Both the position numbers and the translations under genes were made by a program. A stretch of 64,000 nucleotides of DNA from NCBI RefSeq assembly GCF_050003625.1, contig NC_134401.1, forward strand, positions 96,016,852 to 96,080,851, in the 5' to 3' direction. Source of the stretch: Haematobia irritans (Eukaryota > Arthropoda > Insecta > Diptera > Muscidae). This document shows, piece after piece, positions 1-10,600 of the stretch (the stretch's first letter is position 1; the number at the start of each line of letters is the position of its first letter). Under the pieces are notes generated by a model. The model was not told the DNA's origin, did no database searches, and worked only from the letters and a program-made list of their open reading frames with translations.

Positions 1-1
1 T

Positions 2-22
2 CGTCCTTTTCGCTCTAGGACG
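2..22. other. Conserved dyad in each monomer (first example)
   Basis: The words CGTCCT (2-7) and AGGACG (17-22) are exact reverse complements around a 9-nt loop, TTTCGCTCT. The same 6-bp dyad recurs in nearly every monomer across the array (monomer positions 16-36). The commonest variants (CTC to CTG in the loop, TTTTCGC to TTTGCGCTATA) leave the CGTCC/GGACG stem intact; exceptions include AGGTCG near 768 and 1,270 and GACACTT near 9,190. A dyad kept while the rest drifts could be a protein-binding site or hairpin, but recent homogenisation would also keep it. Confidence 0.7.
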
Positions 23-399
23 CATATTTAAGGAGATATGGCCAAAAGAAGTTTTTCATATAAAAATTTCAATTTTTTTAGGTTTTGGGTGGATTTTTGA
101 ATATTTTGAGGGTGGTCACGTATTATCGTCCTTTTCGCTCTAGGACGCATATTTAAGGAGATATGGCCAAAAGAAGTTTTTCATATAAAAATTTCAATTT
201 TTCTAGGTTTTGGGTGGATTTTTGAATATTTTGAGGGTGGTCACGAATTATCGTCCTTTTTGCTCTAGGACGCTTAGTTTAGGAGATATGGCCAAAATAA
301 GTTTTTCATATAAAAATTTCAATTTTTTTAGGTTATGGGTGGATTTTTCAATTTTTTGATGGTGGTCACGAATTATCGTCCTTTTCGCTCTAGGACGCA

Positions 400-1400
400 T
401 ATTTAAGGAGATATGGCCAAAAGAAGTTTTTCATATAAAAATTACATTTTTTTTTAGGTTTTGGGTGGATTTTTCAATTTTTTGAGGGTGGTCACGAATT
501 ATCGTCCTTTTCGCTCTAGGACGCATATTTAAGGAGATATGGCCAAAATAAGTTTTTCATATAAAAATTTAAATTTTTTTAGGATTTGGGTGGATTTTTC
601 AATTTTTTGATGGTGGTCACAAATTATCGTCCATTTCGCTCTAGGACGCATATTTAAGGAGATATGGCCAAAAGAAGTTTTTCATATAAAAATTTCAATT
701 TTTTTAGGTTTTGGGTGGATTTTTCAATTTTTTGATGGTGGTCACGAATTATCGTCCTTTTCGCTGTAGGTCGCATATTTAAGGAGATATGGCCAAAAGA
801 AGTTTTTCATATAAAAATTTCATTTTTTTTTAGGTTTTGGGTGGATTTTTGAATTTTTTGATGGTGGTCACGAATTATCGTCCTTTTCGCTCTAGGACGC
901 ATATTTAAGGAGATATGGCCAAAAGAAGTTTTTCATATAAAAATTAAATTTTTTTTTAGGTTTTGGGTGGATTTTTCAATTTTTTGAGGGTGGTCACGAA
1001 TTATCGTCCTTTTCGCTCTAGGACGCATATTTAAGGAGATATGGCCAAAATAAGTTTTTCATATAAAAATTTAAATTTTTTTAGGATTTGGGTGCATTTT
1101 TCAATTTTTTGATGGTGGTCACAAATTATCGTCCATTTCGCTCTAGGACGCATATTTAAGGAGATATGGCCAAAAGAAGTTTTTCATATAAAAATTTCAA
1201 TTTTTTTAGGTTTTGGGTGGATTTTTCAATTTTTTGATGGTGGTCACGAATTATCGTCCTTTTCGCTGTAGGTCGCATTTTTAAGGAGATATGGCCAAAA
1301 GAAGTTTTTCATATAAAAATTTCATTTTTTTTTAGGTTTTGGGTGGATTTTTGAATTTTTTGATGGTGGTCACGAATTATCGTCCTTTTCGCTCTAGGAC
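400..1400 (+). repeat. Local 4-monomer higher-order repeat
   Basis: A block marked by AAATTTTTTTAGGATTTGGG followed by GATGGTGGTCACAAATTATCGTCC with the rare word GTCCATTTCGC occurs near 571-640 and again near 1,073-1,145, spaced 502 bp (4 monomers). Both copies are followed by a monomer with the rare GCTGTAGGTCGC near 765 and 1,266. The second copy carries a private change (GGGTGCATTTTT near 1,092). This is a recent tandem duplication of four monomers. Confidence 0.75.
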
Positions 1401-1699
1401 GCATATTTAAGGAGATATGGCCAAAAGAAGTTTTTCATATAAAAATTTCAATTTTTTTAGGTTTTGGGTGGATTTTTGCATTTTTTGAGGGTGGTCACGA
1501 ATTATCGTCCTTTTCGCTGTAGGACGCATATTTAAGGAGATATGGCCAAAAGAAGTTTTTCATATAAAAATTTCAATTTTTTTAGGTTTTGGGTGGATTT
1601 TTCAATTTTTTGATGGTGGTCACGAATTATCGTCCTTTTCGCTCTAGGACGCATATTTAAAGAGATATGGTCAAAAGAAGTTTTTCATATAAAAATTTC

Positions 1700-1740
1700 A
1701 ATTTTTTTAGGTTTTTGGGTGGATTTGGTTTTGGGTGGAT
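1700..1740 (+). repeat. Micro-duplication inside a monomer
   Basis: The phrase GGTTTTTGGGTGGATTT is followed at once by GGTTTTGGGTGGATTTTT, so about 18 bp of the G-rich part of the monomer is duplicated in tandem. The surrounding monomers are normal. Confidence 0.7.
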
Positions 1741-2617
1741 TTTTGAATTTTTTGAGGGTGGTCACGAATTATCGTCCTTTTCGCTCTAAGACGCATATTT
1801 AAGGAGATATGGCCAAAATAAGTTTTTCATATAAAAATTTCAATTTTTTTAGGTTTTGGGTGGATTTTTCAAATTTTTGAGGGTGGTCACGAATTATCGT
1901 CCTTTTCGCTCTAGGACGCTTAGTTTAGGAGATATGGCCAAAATAAGTTTTTCATATAAAAATTTCAATTTTTTTAGGATTTGGGTGGATTTTTCAATTT
2001 TTTGATGGTGGTCACGAATTATCGTCCTTTTCGCTCTAGGACGCATATTTAAGGAGATATGGCCAAAAGAAGTTTTTCATATAAAAATTTCATTTTTTTT
2101 TAGGTTTTGGGTGGATTTTTCAATTTTTTGATGGTGGTCACGAATTATCGTCCTTTTCGCTCTAGGACGCATATTTAAAGAGATATGGTCAAAAGAAGTT
2201 TTTCATATAAAAATTTCAAATTTTTTTGGTTTTGGGTGGATTTTTGAATTTTTTGACGGTGGTCACGAATTATCGTCCTTTTCGCTCTAGGACGCATATT
2301 TAAGGAGATATGGCCAAAATAAGTTTTTCATATAAAAATTTAAATTTTTTTAGGTTTTGGGTGGATTTTTCAATTTTTTGAGGGTGGTCACGAATTATCG
2401 TCCTTTTCGCTCTAGGACGCTTAGTTTAGGAGATATGGCCAAAATAAGTTTTTCATATAAAAATTTCGATTTTTTTAGGATTTGGGTGGATTTTTCAATT
2501 TTTTGATGGTGGTCACGAATTATCGTCCTTTTCGCTCTAGGACGCATATTTAAGGAGATATGGCCAAAAGAAGTTTTTCATATGAAAATTTCATTTTTTT
2601 TAGGTTTTGGGTGGATT

Positions 2618-2640
2618 ATTGAATTTTTGCTCTAGGACGC
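2618..2640 (+). other. Deletion junction, shared at 3,708-3,730
   Basis: GAATTTTT runs straight into GCTCTAGGACGC, removing the GAGGGTGGTCACGAATTATCGTCC section of the monomer. The joint lies in a T run common to both sides (some monomers have CCTTTTTGCTC), consistent with a microhomology deletion. The same joint recurs about 1,090 bp downstream, so the rearranged monomer was later copied with its neighbours. Confidence 0.8.
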
Positions 2641-3130
2641 ATATTTAAGGAGATATGGCCAAAATAAGTTTTTCATATAAAAATTTAAATTTTTTTAGGT
2701 TTTGGGTGGATTTTTCAATTTTTTGATGGTGGTCACGAATTATCGTCCTTTTCGCTCTAGGACGCATATTTAAGGAGATATGGCCAAAAGAAGTTTTTCA
2801 TATGAAAATTTCATTTTTTTTAGGTTTTGGGTGGATTTTTGAATTTTTTGAGGGTGGTCACGAATTATCGTCCTTTTCGCTCTAGGACGCATATTTAAGG
2901 AGATATGGCCAAAATAAGTTTTTCATATAAAAATTTAAATTTTTTTAGGTTTTGGGTGGATTTTTCAATTTTTTGATGGTGGTCACGAATTATCGTCCTT
3001 TTCGCTCTAGGACGCATATTTAAGGAGATATGGCCAAAAGAAGTTTTTCATATGAAAATTTCATTTTTTTTAGGTTTTGGGTGGATTTTTGAATTTTTTG
3101 AGGGTGGTCACGAATTATCGTCCTTTTCGC
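2631..3130 (+). repeat. Identical 250-bp dimer duplication
   Basis: By eye, 2,631-2,880 and 2,881-3,130 are base-for-base identical. Each is a pair of monomers: one with GGCCAAAATAAG and AAATTTAAATTTTTTTAGG, one with CATATGAAAATTTCATTTTT. The following copy at 3,131 starts the same but has GGCCAAAAGAAG, marking the end of the duplication. Perfect identity indicates a very recent event. Confidence 0.85.
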
Positions 3131-6100
3131 TCTAGGACGCATATTTAAGGAGATATGGCCAAAAGAAGTTTTTCATATAAAAATTTCATTTTTTTTTAGG
3201 TTTTGGGTGGATTTTTCAATTTTTTGATGGTGGTCACGAATTATCGTCCTTTTCGCTCTAGGACGCATATTTAAAGAGATATGGTCAAAAGAAGTTTTTC
3301 ATATAAAAATTTCAATTTTTTTTGGTTTTGGGTGGATTTTTGAATTTTTTGAGGGTGGTCACGAATTATCGTCCTTTTCGCTCTAGGACGCATATTTAAG
3401 GAGATATGGCCAAAATAAGTTTTTCATATAAAAATTTAAATTTTTTTAGGTTTTGGGTGGATTTTTCAATTTTTTGAGGGTGGTCACGAATTATCGTCCT
3501 TTTCGCTCTAGGACGCTTAGTTTAGGAGATATGGCCAAAATAAGTTTTTCATATAAAAATTTCGATTTTTTTAGGATTTGGGTGGATTTTTCAATTTTTT
3601 GATGGTGGTCACGAATTATCGTCCTTTTCGCTCTAGGACGCATATTTAAGGAGATATGGCCAAAAGAAGTTTTTCATATGAAAATTTCATTTTTTTTAGG
3701 TTTTGGGTGGATTTTTGAATTTTTGCTCTAGGACGCATATTTAAGGAGATATGGCCAAAATAAGTTTTTCATATAAAAATTTCAATTTTTTTAGGTTTTG
3801 GGTGGATTTTTCAATTTTTTGAGGGTGGTCACGAATTATCGTCCTTTTCGCTCTAGGACGCTTAGTTTAGGAGATATGGCCAAAATAAGTTTTTCATATA
3901 AAAATTTCAATTTTTTTAGGATTAGGGTGGATTTTTCAATTTTTTGAGGGTGGTCACAAATTATCGTCCTTTTCGCTCTAGGACGCATATTTAAGGAGAT
4001 ATGGCCAAAAGAAGTTTTTCATATAAAAATTTCAATTTTTTTAGGTTTTGGGTGGATTTTTGAATTTTTTGAGGGTGGTCACGAATTATCGTCCTTTTCG
4101 CTCTAGGACGCTTAGTTTAGGAGATATGGCCAAAATAAGTTTTTCATATAAAAATTTCAATTTTTTTAGGATGTGGGTGGATTTTTCAATTTTTTGATGG
4201 TGGTCACGAATTATCGTCCTTTTCGCTCTAGGACGCATATTTAAGGAGATATGGCCAAAAGAAGTTTTTCATATAAAAATTTCAATTTTTTTAGGTTTTG
4301 GGTGGATTTTTGAATTTGTTGAGGGTGGTCACGAATTATCGTCCTTTTCGCTCTAGGACGCATATTTAAGGAGATATGGCCAAAATAAGTTTTTCATATA
4401 AAAATTTCAATTTTTTTAGGTTTTGGGTGGATTTTTCAATTTTTTGAGGGTGGTCACGAATTATCGTCCTTTTCGCTCTCGGACGCTTAGTTTAGGAGAT
4501 ATGGCCAAAATAAGTTTTTCATATAAAAATTTCAATTTTTTTAGTATTTGGGTGGATTTTTCCATTTTTTGATGGTGGTCACGAATTATCGTCCTTTTCG
4601 CTCTAGGACGCATATTTAAGGAGATATGGCCAAAAGAAGTTTTTCATATAAAAATTTCAATTTTTTTAGGTTTTGGGTGGATTTTTGAATTTTTTGAGGG
4701 TGGTCACGAATTATCGTCCTTTGCGCTATAGGACGCATATTTAAGGAGATATGGCCAAAAGAAGTTTTTCATATAAAAATTTCAATTTTTTTAGGTTTTG
4801 GGTGGATTTTTCAATTTTTTGATGGTGGTCACGAATTATCGTCCTTTTCGCTCTAGGACGCATATTTAAGGAGATATGGGCAAAAGAAGTTTTTCATATA
4901 AAAATTAAATTTTTTTTATGTTTTGGGTGGATTTTTGAATTTTTTGAGGGTGGTCACGAATTATCGTCCTTTTCGCTCTAGGACGCATATTTAAGGAGAT
5001 ATGGCTAAAAGAAGTTTTTCATATAAAAATTTCAATTTTTTTAGAATTTGGGTGGATTTTTCAATTTTTTGATGGTGGTCACAAATTATCGTCCATTTCG
5101 CTCTAGGACGCATATTTAAGGAGATATGGCTAAAAGAAGTTTTTCATATAAAAATTTCAATTTTTTTAGGTTTTGGGTGGATTTTTGAATTTTTTGAGGG
5201 TGGTCACGAATTATCGTCCTTTTCGCTGTAGGACGCATATTTAAGGAGATATGGCCAAAAGAAGTTTTTCATATAAAAATTTCAATTTTTTTAGGTTTTG
5301 GGTGGATTTTTCAATTTTTTGATGGTGGTCACGAATTATCGTCCTTTTCGCTGTAGAACGCATATTTAAGGAGATATGGCCAAAAGAAGTTTTTCATATA
5401 AAAATTACATTTTTTTTTTAGGTTTTGGGTGGATTTTTCAATTTTTTGATGGTGGTCACGAATTATCGTCCTTTTCGCTCTAGGACGCATATTAAAGAGA
5501 TATGGTCAAAAGAAGTTTTTCATATAAAAATTTCAATTTTGTTAGGTTTTGGGTGGATTTTTGAATTTTTTGAGGGTGGTCACGAATTATCGTCCTTTTC
5601 GCTCTAGGACGCATATTTAAGGAGATATGGCCAAAATGAGTTTTTCATATAAAAATTTCAATTTTTTTAGGTTTTGGGTGGATTTTTCAATTTTTTGAGG
5701 GTGGTCACGAATTATCGTCCTTTTCGCTCTAGGACGCTTAGTTTAGGAGATTGGCCAAAATAAGTTTTTCATATAAAAATTTCAATTTTTTTAGGATTTG
5801 GGTGGATTTTTCAATTTTTTGATGGTGGTCACGAATTATCGTCCTTTTCGCTCTAGGACGCATATTTAAGGAGATATGGCCAAAAGAAGTTTTTCATATA
5901 AAAATTTCAACTTTTTTAGGTTTTGGGTGGATTTTTGAATATTTTGAGGGTGGTCACGAATTATCGTCCTTTTCGCTCTAGGACGCATATTTAAGGAGAT
6001 ATGGCCAAAAGAAGTTTTTCATATAAAAATTTCAATTTTTTTAGGTTTTGGGTGGATTTTTGAATTTTTTGAGGGTGGTCACGAATTATCGTCCTTTTCG

Positions 6101-6704
6101 CTCTAGGACGCATATTTAAGGAGATATGGCCAAAAGAAGTTTTTCATATAAAAATTTCAATTTTTTTAGGTTTTGGGTGGATTTTTGAATTTTTTGAGGG
6201 TGGTCACGAATTATCGTCCTTTGCGCTATAGGACGCATATTTAAGGAGATATGGCCAAAAGAAGTTTTTCATATAAAAATTTCAATTTTTTTAGGTTTTG
6301 GGTGGATTTTTGAATTTTTTGAGGGTGGGCACGAATTATCGTCCTTTTCGCTCTAGGACGCTTAGTTTAGGAGATATGGCCAAAATAAGTTTTTCATATA
6401 AAAATTTCAATTTTTTTAGGATTTGGGTGGATTTTTCAATTTTTTGAGGGTGGTCACGAATTATCGTCCTTTTCGCTCTAGGACGCTTAGTTTAGGAGAT
6501 ATGGCCAAAAGAAGTTTTTCATATAAAAATTTAAATTTTTTTAGGATTTGGGTGGATTTTTCAATTTTTTGAGGGTGGTCACGAATTATCGTCCTTTTCG
6601 CTCTAGGACGCATATTTAAGGAGATATGGCCAAAAGAAGATTTTCATATAAAAATTTCAATTTTTTTAGGATTTGGGTGGATTTTTCAATTTTTTGATGG
6701 TGGT

Positions 6705-6730
6705 CACAAATTAGATATGGCTAAAAGAAT
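6705..6730 (+). other. Private deletion in one monomer
   Basis: GGTGGTCACAAATTA joins directly to GATATGGCTAAAAG, removing the TCGTCC to AAGGA portion, including the conserved dyad. I found no second copy of this joint. Confidence 0.7.
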
Positions 6731-7669
6731 TTTTTCATATAAAAATTTAAATTTTTTAGGTTTTGGGTGGATTTTTGAATTTTTTGAGGGTGGTCACGAA
6801 TTATCGTCCTTTTCGCTGTAGGACGCATATTTAAGGAGATATGGCCAAAATAAGTTTTTCATATAAAAATTTCAATTTTTTTAGGTTTTGGGTGGATTTT
6901 TCAATTTTTTGATGGTGGTCACGAATTATCGTCCTTTTCGCTCTAGGACGCATATTTAAAGAGATATGGTCAAAAGAAGTTTTTCATATAAAAATTTCAA
7001 TTTTTTTAGGTTTTGGGTGGATGTTTGAATTTTTTGAGGGTGGTCACGAATTATCGTCCTTTTCGCTCTAGGACGCATATTTAAGGAGATATGGCCAAAA
7101 TAAGTTTTTCATATACAAATTTCAATTTTTTTAGGTTTTGGGTGGATTTTTCAATTTTTTGAGGGTGGTCACGAATTATCGTCCTTTTCGCTCTAGGACG
7201 CTTAGTTTAGGAGATATGGCCAAAATAAGTTTTTCATATAAAAATTTCAATTTTTTTAGTATTTGGGTGGATTTTTCAATTTTTTGATGGTGGTCACGAA
7301 TTATCGTCCTTTTCGCTCTAGGACGCATATTTAAGGAGATATGGCCAAAAGAAGTTTTTCATATGAAAATTTCATTTTTTTTAGGTTTCGGGTGGATTTT
7401 TGATTTTTTTGAGAGTGGTCACGAATTATCGTCCTTTTCGCTCTAGGACGCATATTTAAGGAGATATGGCCAAAAGAAGTTTTTCATATAAAAATTTCAA
7501 TTTTTTTAGGTTTTGGGTGGATTTTTGAATATTTTGAGGGTGGTCACGAATTATCGTCCTTTTCGCTCTAGGACGCATATTTAAGGAGATATGGCCAAAA
7601 GAAGTTTTTCATATAAAAATTTCAATTTTTGTAGGTTTTGGGTGGATTTTTGAATTTTTTGAGGGTGGT

Positions 7670-10600
7670 CACGAATTATCGTCCTTTGCGCTATAGGACG
7701 CATATTTAAGGAGATATGGCCAAAAGAAGTTTTTCATATAAAAATTTAAATTTTTTTAGGTTTTGGGTGGATTTTTGAATTTTTTGAGGGTGGTCACGAA
7801 TTATCGTCCTTTGCGCTATAGGACGCATATTTAAGGAGATATGGCCAAAAGAAGTTTTTCATATAAAAATTTCAATTTTTTTAGGTTTCGGGTGGATTTT
7901 TGAATTTTTTGAGGGTGGGCACGAATTATCGTCCTTTTCGCTCTAGGACGCTTAGTTTAGGAGATATGGCCAAAATAAGTTTTTCATATAAAAATTTCAA
8001 TTTTGTTAGGTTTTGGGTGGATTTTTGAATTTTTTGAGGGTGGTCACGAATTATCGTCCTTTTCGCTCTAGGACGCTTAGTTTAGGAGATATGGCCAAAA
8101 TAAGTTTTTCATATAAAAATTTCAATTTTTTTAGGATTTGGGTGGATTTTTCAATTTTTTGAGGGTGGTCACGAATTATCGTCCTTTTCGCTGTAGGACG
8201 CATATTTAAGGAGATATGGCCAAAAGAAGTTTTTCATATAAAAATTTCAATTTTTTTAGGTTTTGGGTGGATTTTTGAATATTTTGAGGGTGGTCACGAA
8301 TTATCGTCCTTTTCGCTCTAGGACGCATATTTAAGGAGATATGGCCAAAAGAAGTTTTTCATATAAAAATTTCAATTTTTTTAGGTTTTGGGTGGATTTT
8401 TGAATTTTTTGAGGGTGGTCACGAATTATCGTCCTTTTCGCTCTAGGACGCATATTTAAGGAGATATGGCCAAAAGAAGTTTTTCATATAAAAATTTCAA
8501 TTTTTTTAGGTTTTGGGTGGATTTTTGAATTTTTTGAGGGTGGTCACGAATTATCGTCCTTTTCGCTCTAGGACGCATATTTAAGGAGATATGGCCAAAA
8601 GAAGTTTTTCATATAAAAATTTCAATTTTTTTAGGTTTTGAGTGGATTTTTGAATTTTTTGAGGGTGGTCACGAATTATCGTCCTTTGCGCTATAGGACG
8701 CATATTTAAGGAGATATGGCCAAAAGAAGTTTTTCATATAAAAATTTCAATTTTTTTAGGTTTTGGGTGGACTTTTGAATTTTTTGAGGGTGGGCACGAA
8801 TTATCGTCCTTTTCGCTCTAGGACGCTTAGTTTAGGAGATATGGCAAAAATAAGTTTTTCATATAAAAATTTCAATTTTTTTTAGGTTTTGGGTGGATTT
8901 TTGAATTTTTGGAGGGTGGTCACGAATTATCGTCCTTTTCGCTGTAGGACGCATATTTAAGGAGATATGGCCAAAAGAAGTTTTTCATATAAAAATTTCA
9001 ATTTTTTTAGGATTTGGGTGGATTTTTGAATTTTTTGAGGGTGGTCACGAATTATCGTCCTTTGCGCTATAGGACGCATATTTAAGGAGATATGGCCAAA
9101 AGAAGTTTTTCATATAAAAATTTCAATTTTTTTAGGTTTTGGGTGGACTTTTGAATTTTTTGAGGGTGGGCACGAATTATCGTCCTTTTCGCTCTAGGAC
9201 ACTTTGTTTAGGAGATATGGCCAAAATAAGTTTTTCATATAAAAATTTCAATTTTTTTAGGATTTGGGTGGATTTTTCAATTTTTTGAGGGTGGTCACGA
9301 ATTATCGTCCTTTTCGCTCTAGGACGCTTAGTTTAGGAGATATGGCCAAAAGAAGTTTTTCATATAAAAAATTCAATTTTTTTAGGATTTGGGTGGATTT
9401 TTCAATTTTTTGAGGGTGGTCACGAATTATCGTCCTTTTCGCTCTAGGACGCATATTTAAGGAGATATGGCCAAAAGAAGTTTTTCATATAAAAATTTCA
9501 ATTTTTTTAGGATTTGGGTGGATTTTTCAATTTTTTGATGGTGGTCACAAATTATCGTCCTTTTCGCTCTAGGACGCATATTTAAGGAGATATGGCTAAA
9601 AGAATTTTTTCATATAAAAATTTCAATTTTTTTAGGTTTTGGGTGGATTTTTGAATTTTTTGAGGGTGGTCACGAATTATCGTCCTTTTCGCTTCAATTT
9701 TTTTAGGATTTGGGTGGATTTTTGAATTTTTTGAGGGTGGTCACGAATTATCGTCCTTTGCGCTATAGGACGCATATTTAAGGAGATATGGCCAAAAGAA
9801 GTTTTTCATATAAAAATTTCAATTTTTTTAGGTTTTGGGTGGACTTTTGAATTTTTTGAGGGTGGGCACGAATTATCGTCCTTTTCGCTCTAGGACGCTT
9901 TGTTTAGGAGATATGGCCAAAATAAGTTTTTCATATAAAAATTTCAATTTTTTTAGGATTTGGGTGGATTTTTCAATTTTTTGAGGGTGGTCACGAATTA
10001 TCGTCCTTTTCGCTCTAGGACGCTTAGTTTAGGAGATATGGCCAAAAGAAGTTTTTCATATAAAAAATTCAATTTTTTTAGGATTTGGGTGGATTTTTCA
10101 ATTTTTTGAGGGTGGTCACGAATTATCGTCCTTTTCGCTCTAGGACGCATATTTAAGGAGATATGGCCAAAAGAAGTTTTTCATATAAAAATTTCAATTT
10201 TTTTAGGATTTGGGTGGATTTTTCAATTTTTTGATGGTGGTCACAAATTATCGTCCTTTTCGCTCTAGGACGCATATTTAAGGAGATATGGCTAAAAGAT
10301 TTTTTTCATATAAAAATTTCAATTTTTTTAGGTTTTGGGTGGATTTTTGAATTTTTTGAGGGTGGTCACGAATTATCGTCCTTTTCGCTGTAGGACGCAT
10401 ATTTAAGGAGATATGGCCAAAAGAAGTTTTTCATATAAAAATTTCAATTTTTTTAGGTTTTGGGTGGATTTTTCAATTTTTTGATGGTGGTCACGAATTA
10501 TCGTCCTTTTCGCTCTAGGACGCATATTTAAAGAGATATGGTCAAAAGAAGTTTTTCATATAAAAATTTCAATTTTTTTAGGTTTTGGGTGGATTTTTGA

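Noticed and set aside
5425..5607. Short open reading frame of 60 codons, with near-identical versions at 19,648-19,830 and 34,026-34,208
   Set aside because: It is one and a half satellite monomers translated; 125 bp is not a multiple of three and small length variants happen to keep the frame open. The recurrence follows the segmental duplication, not coding constraint.
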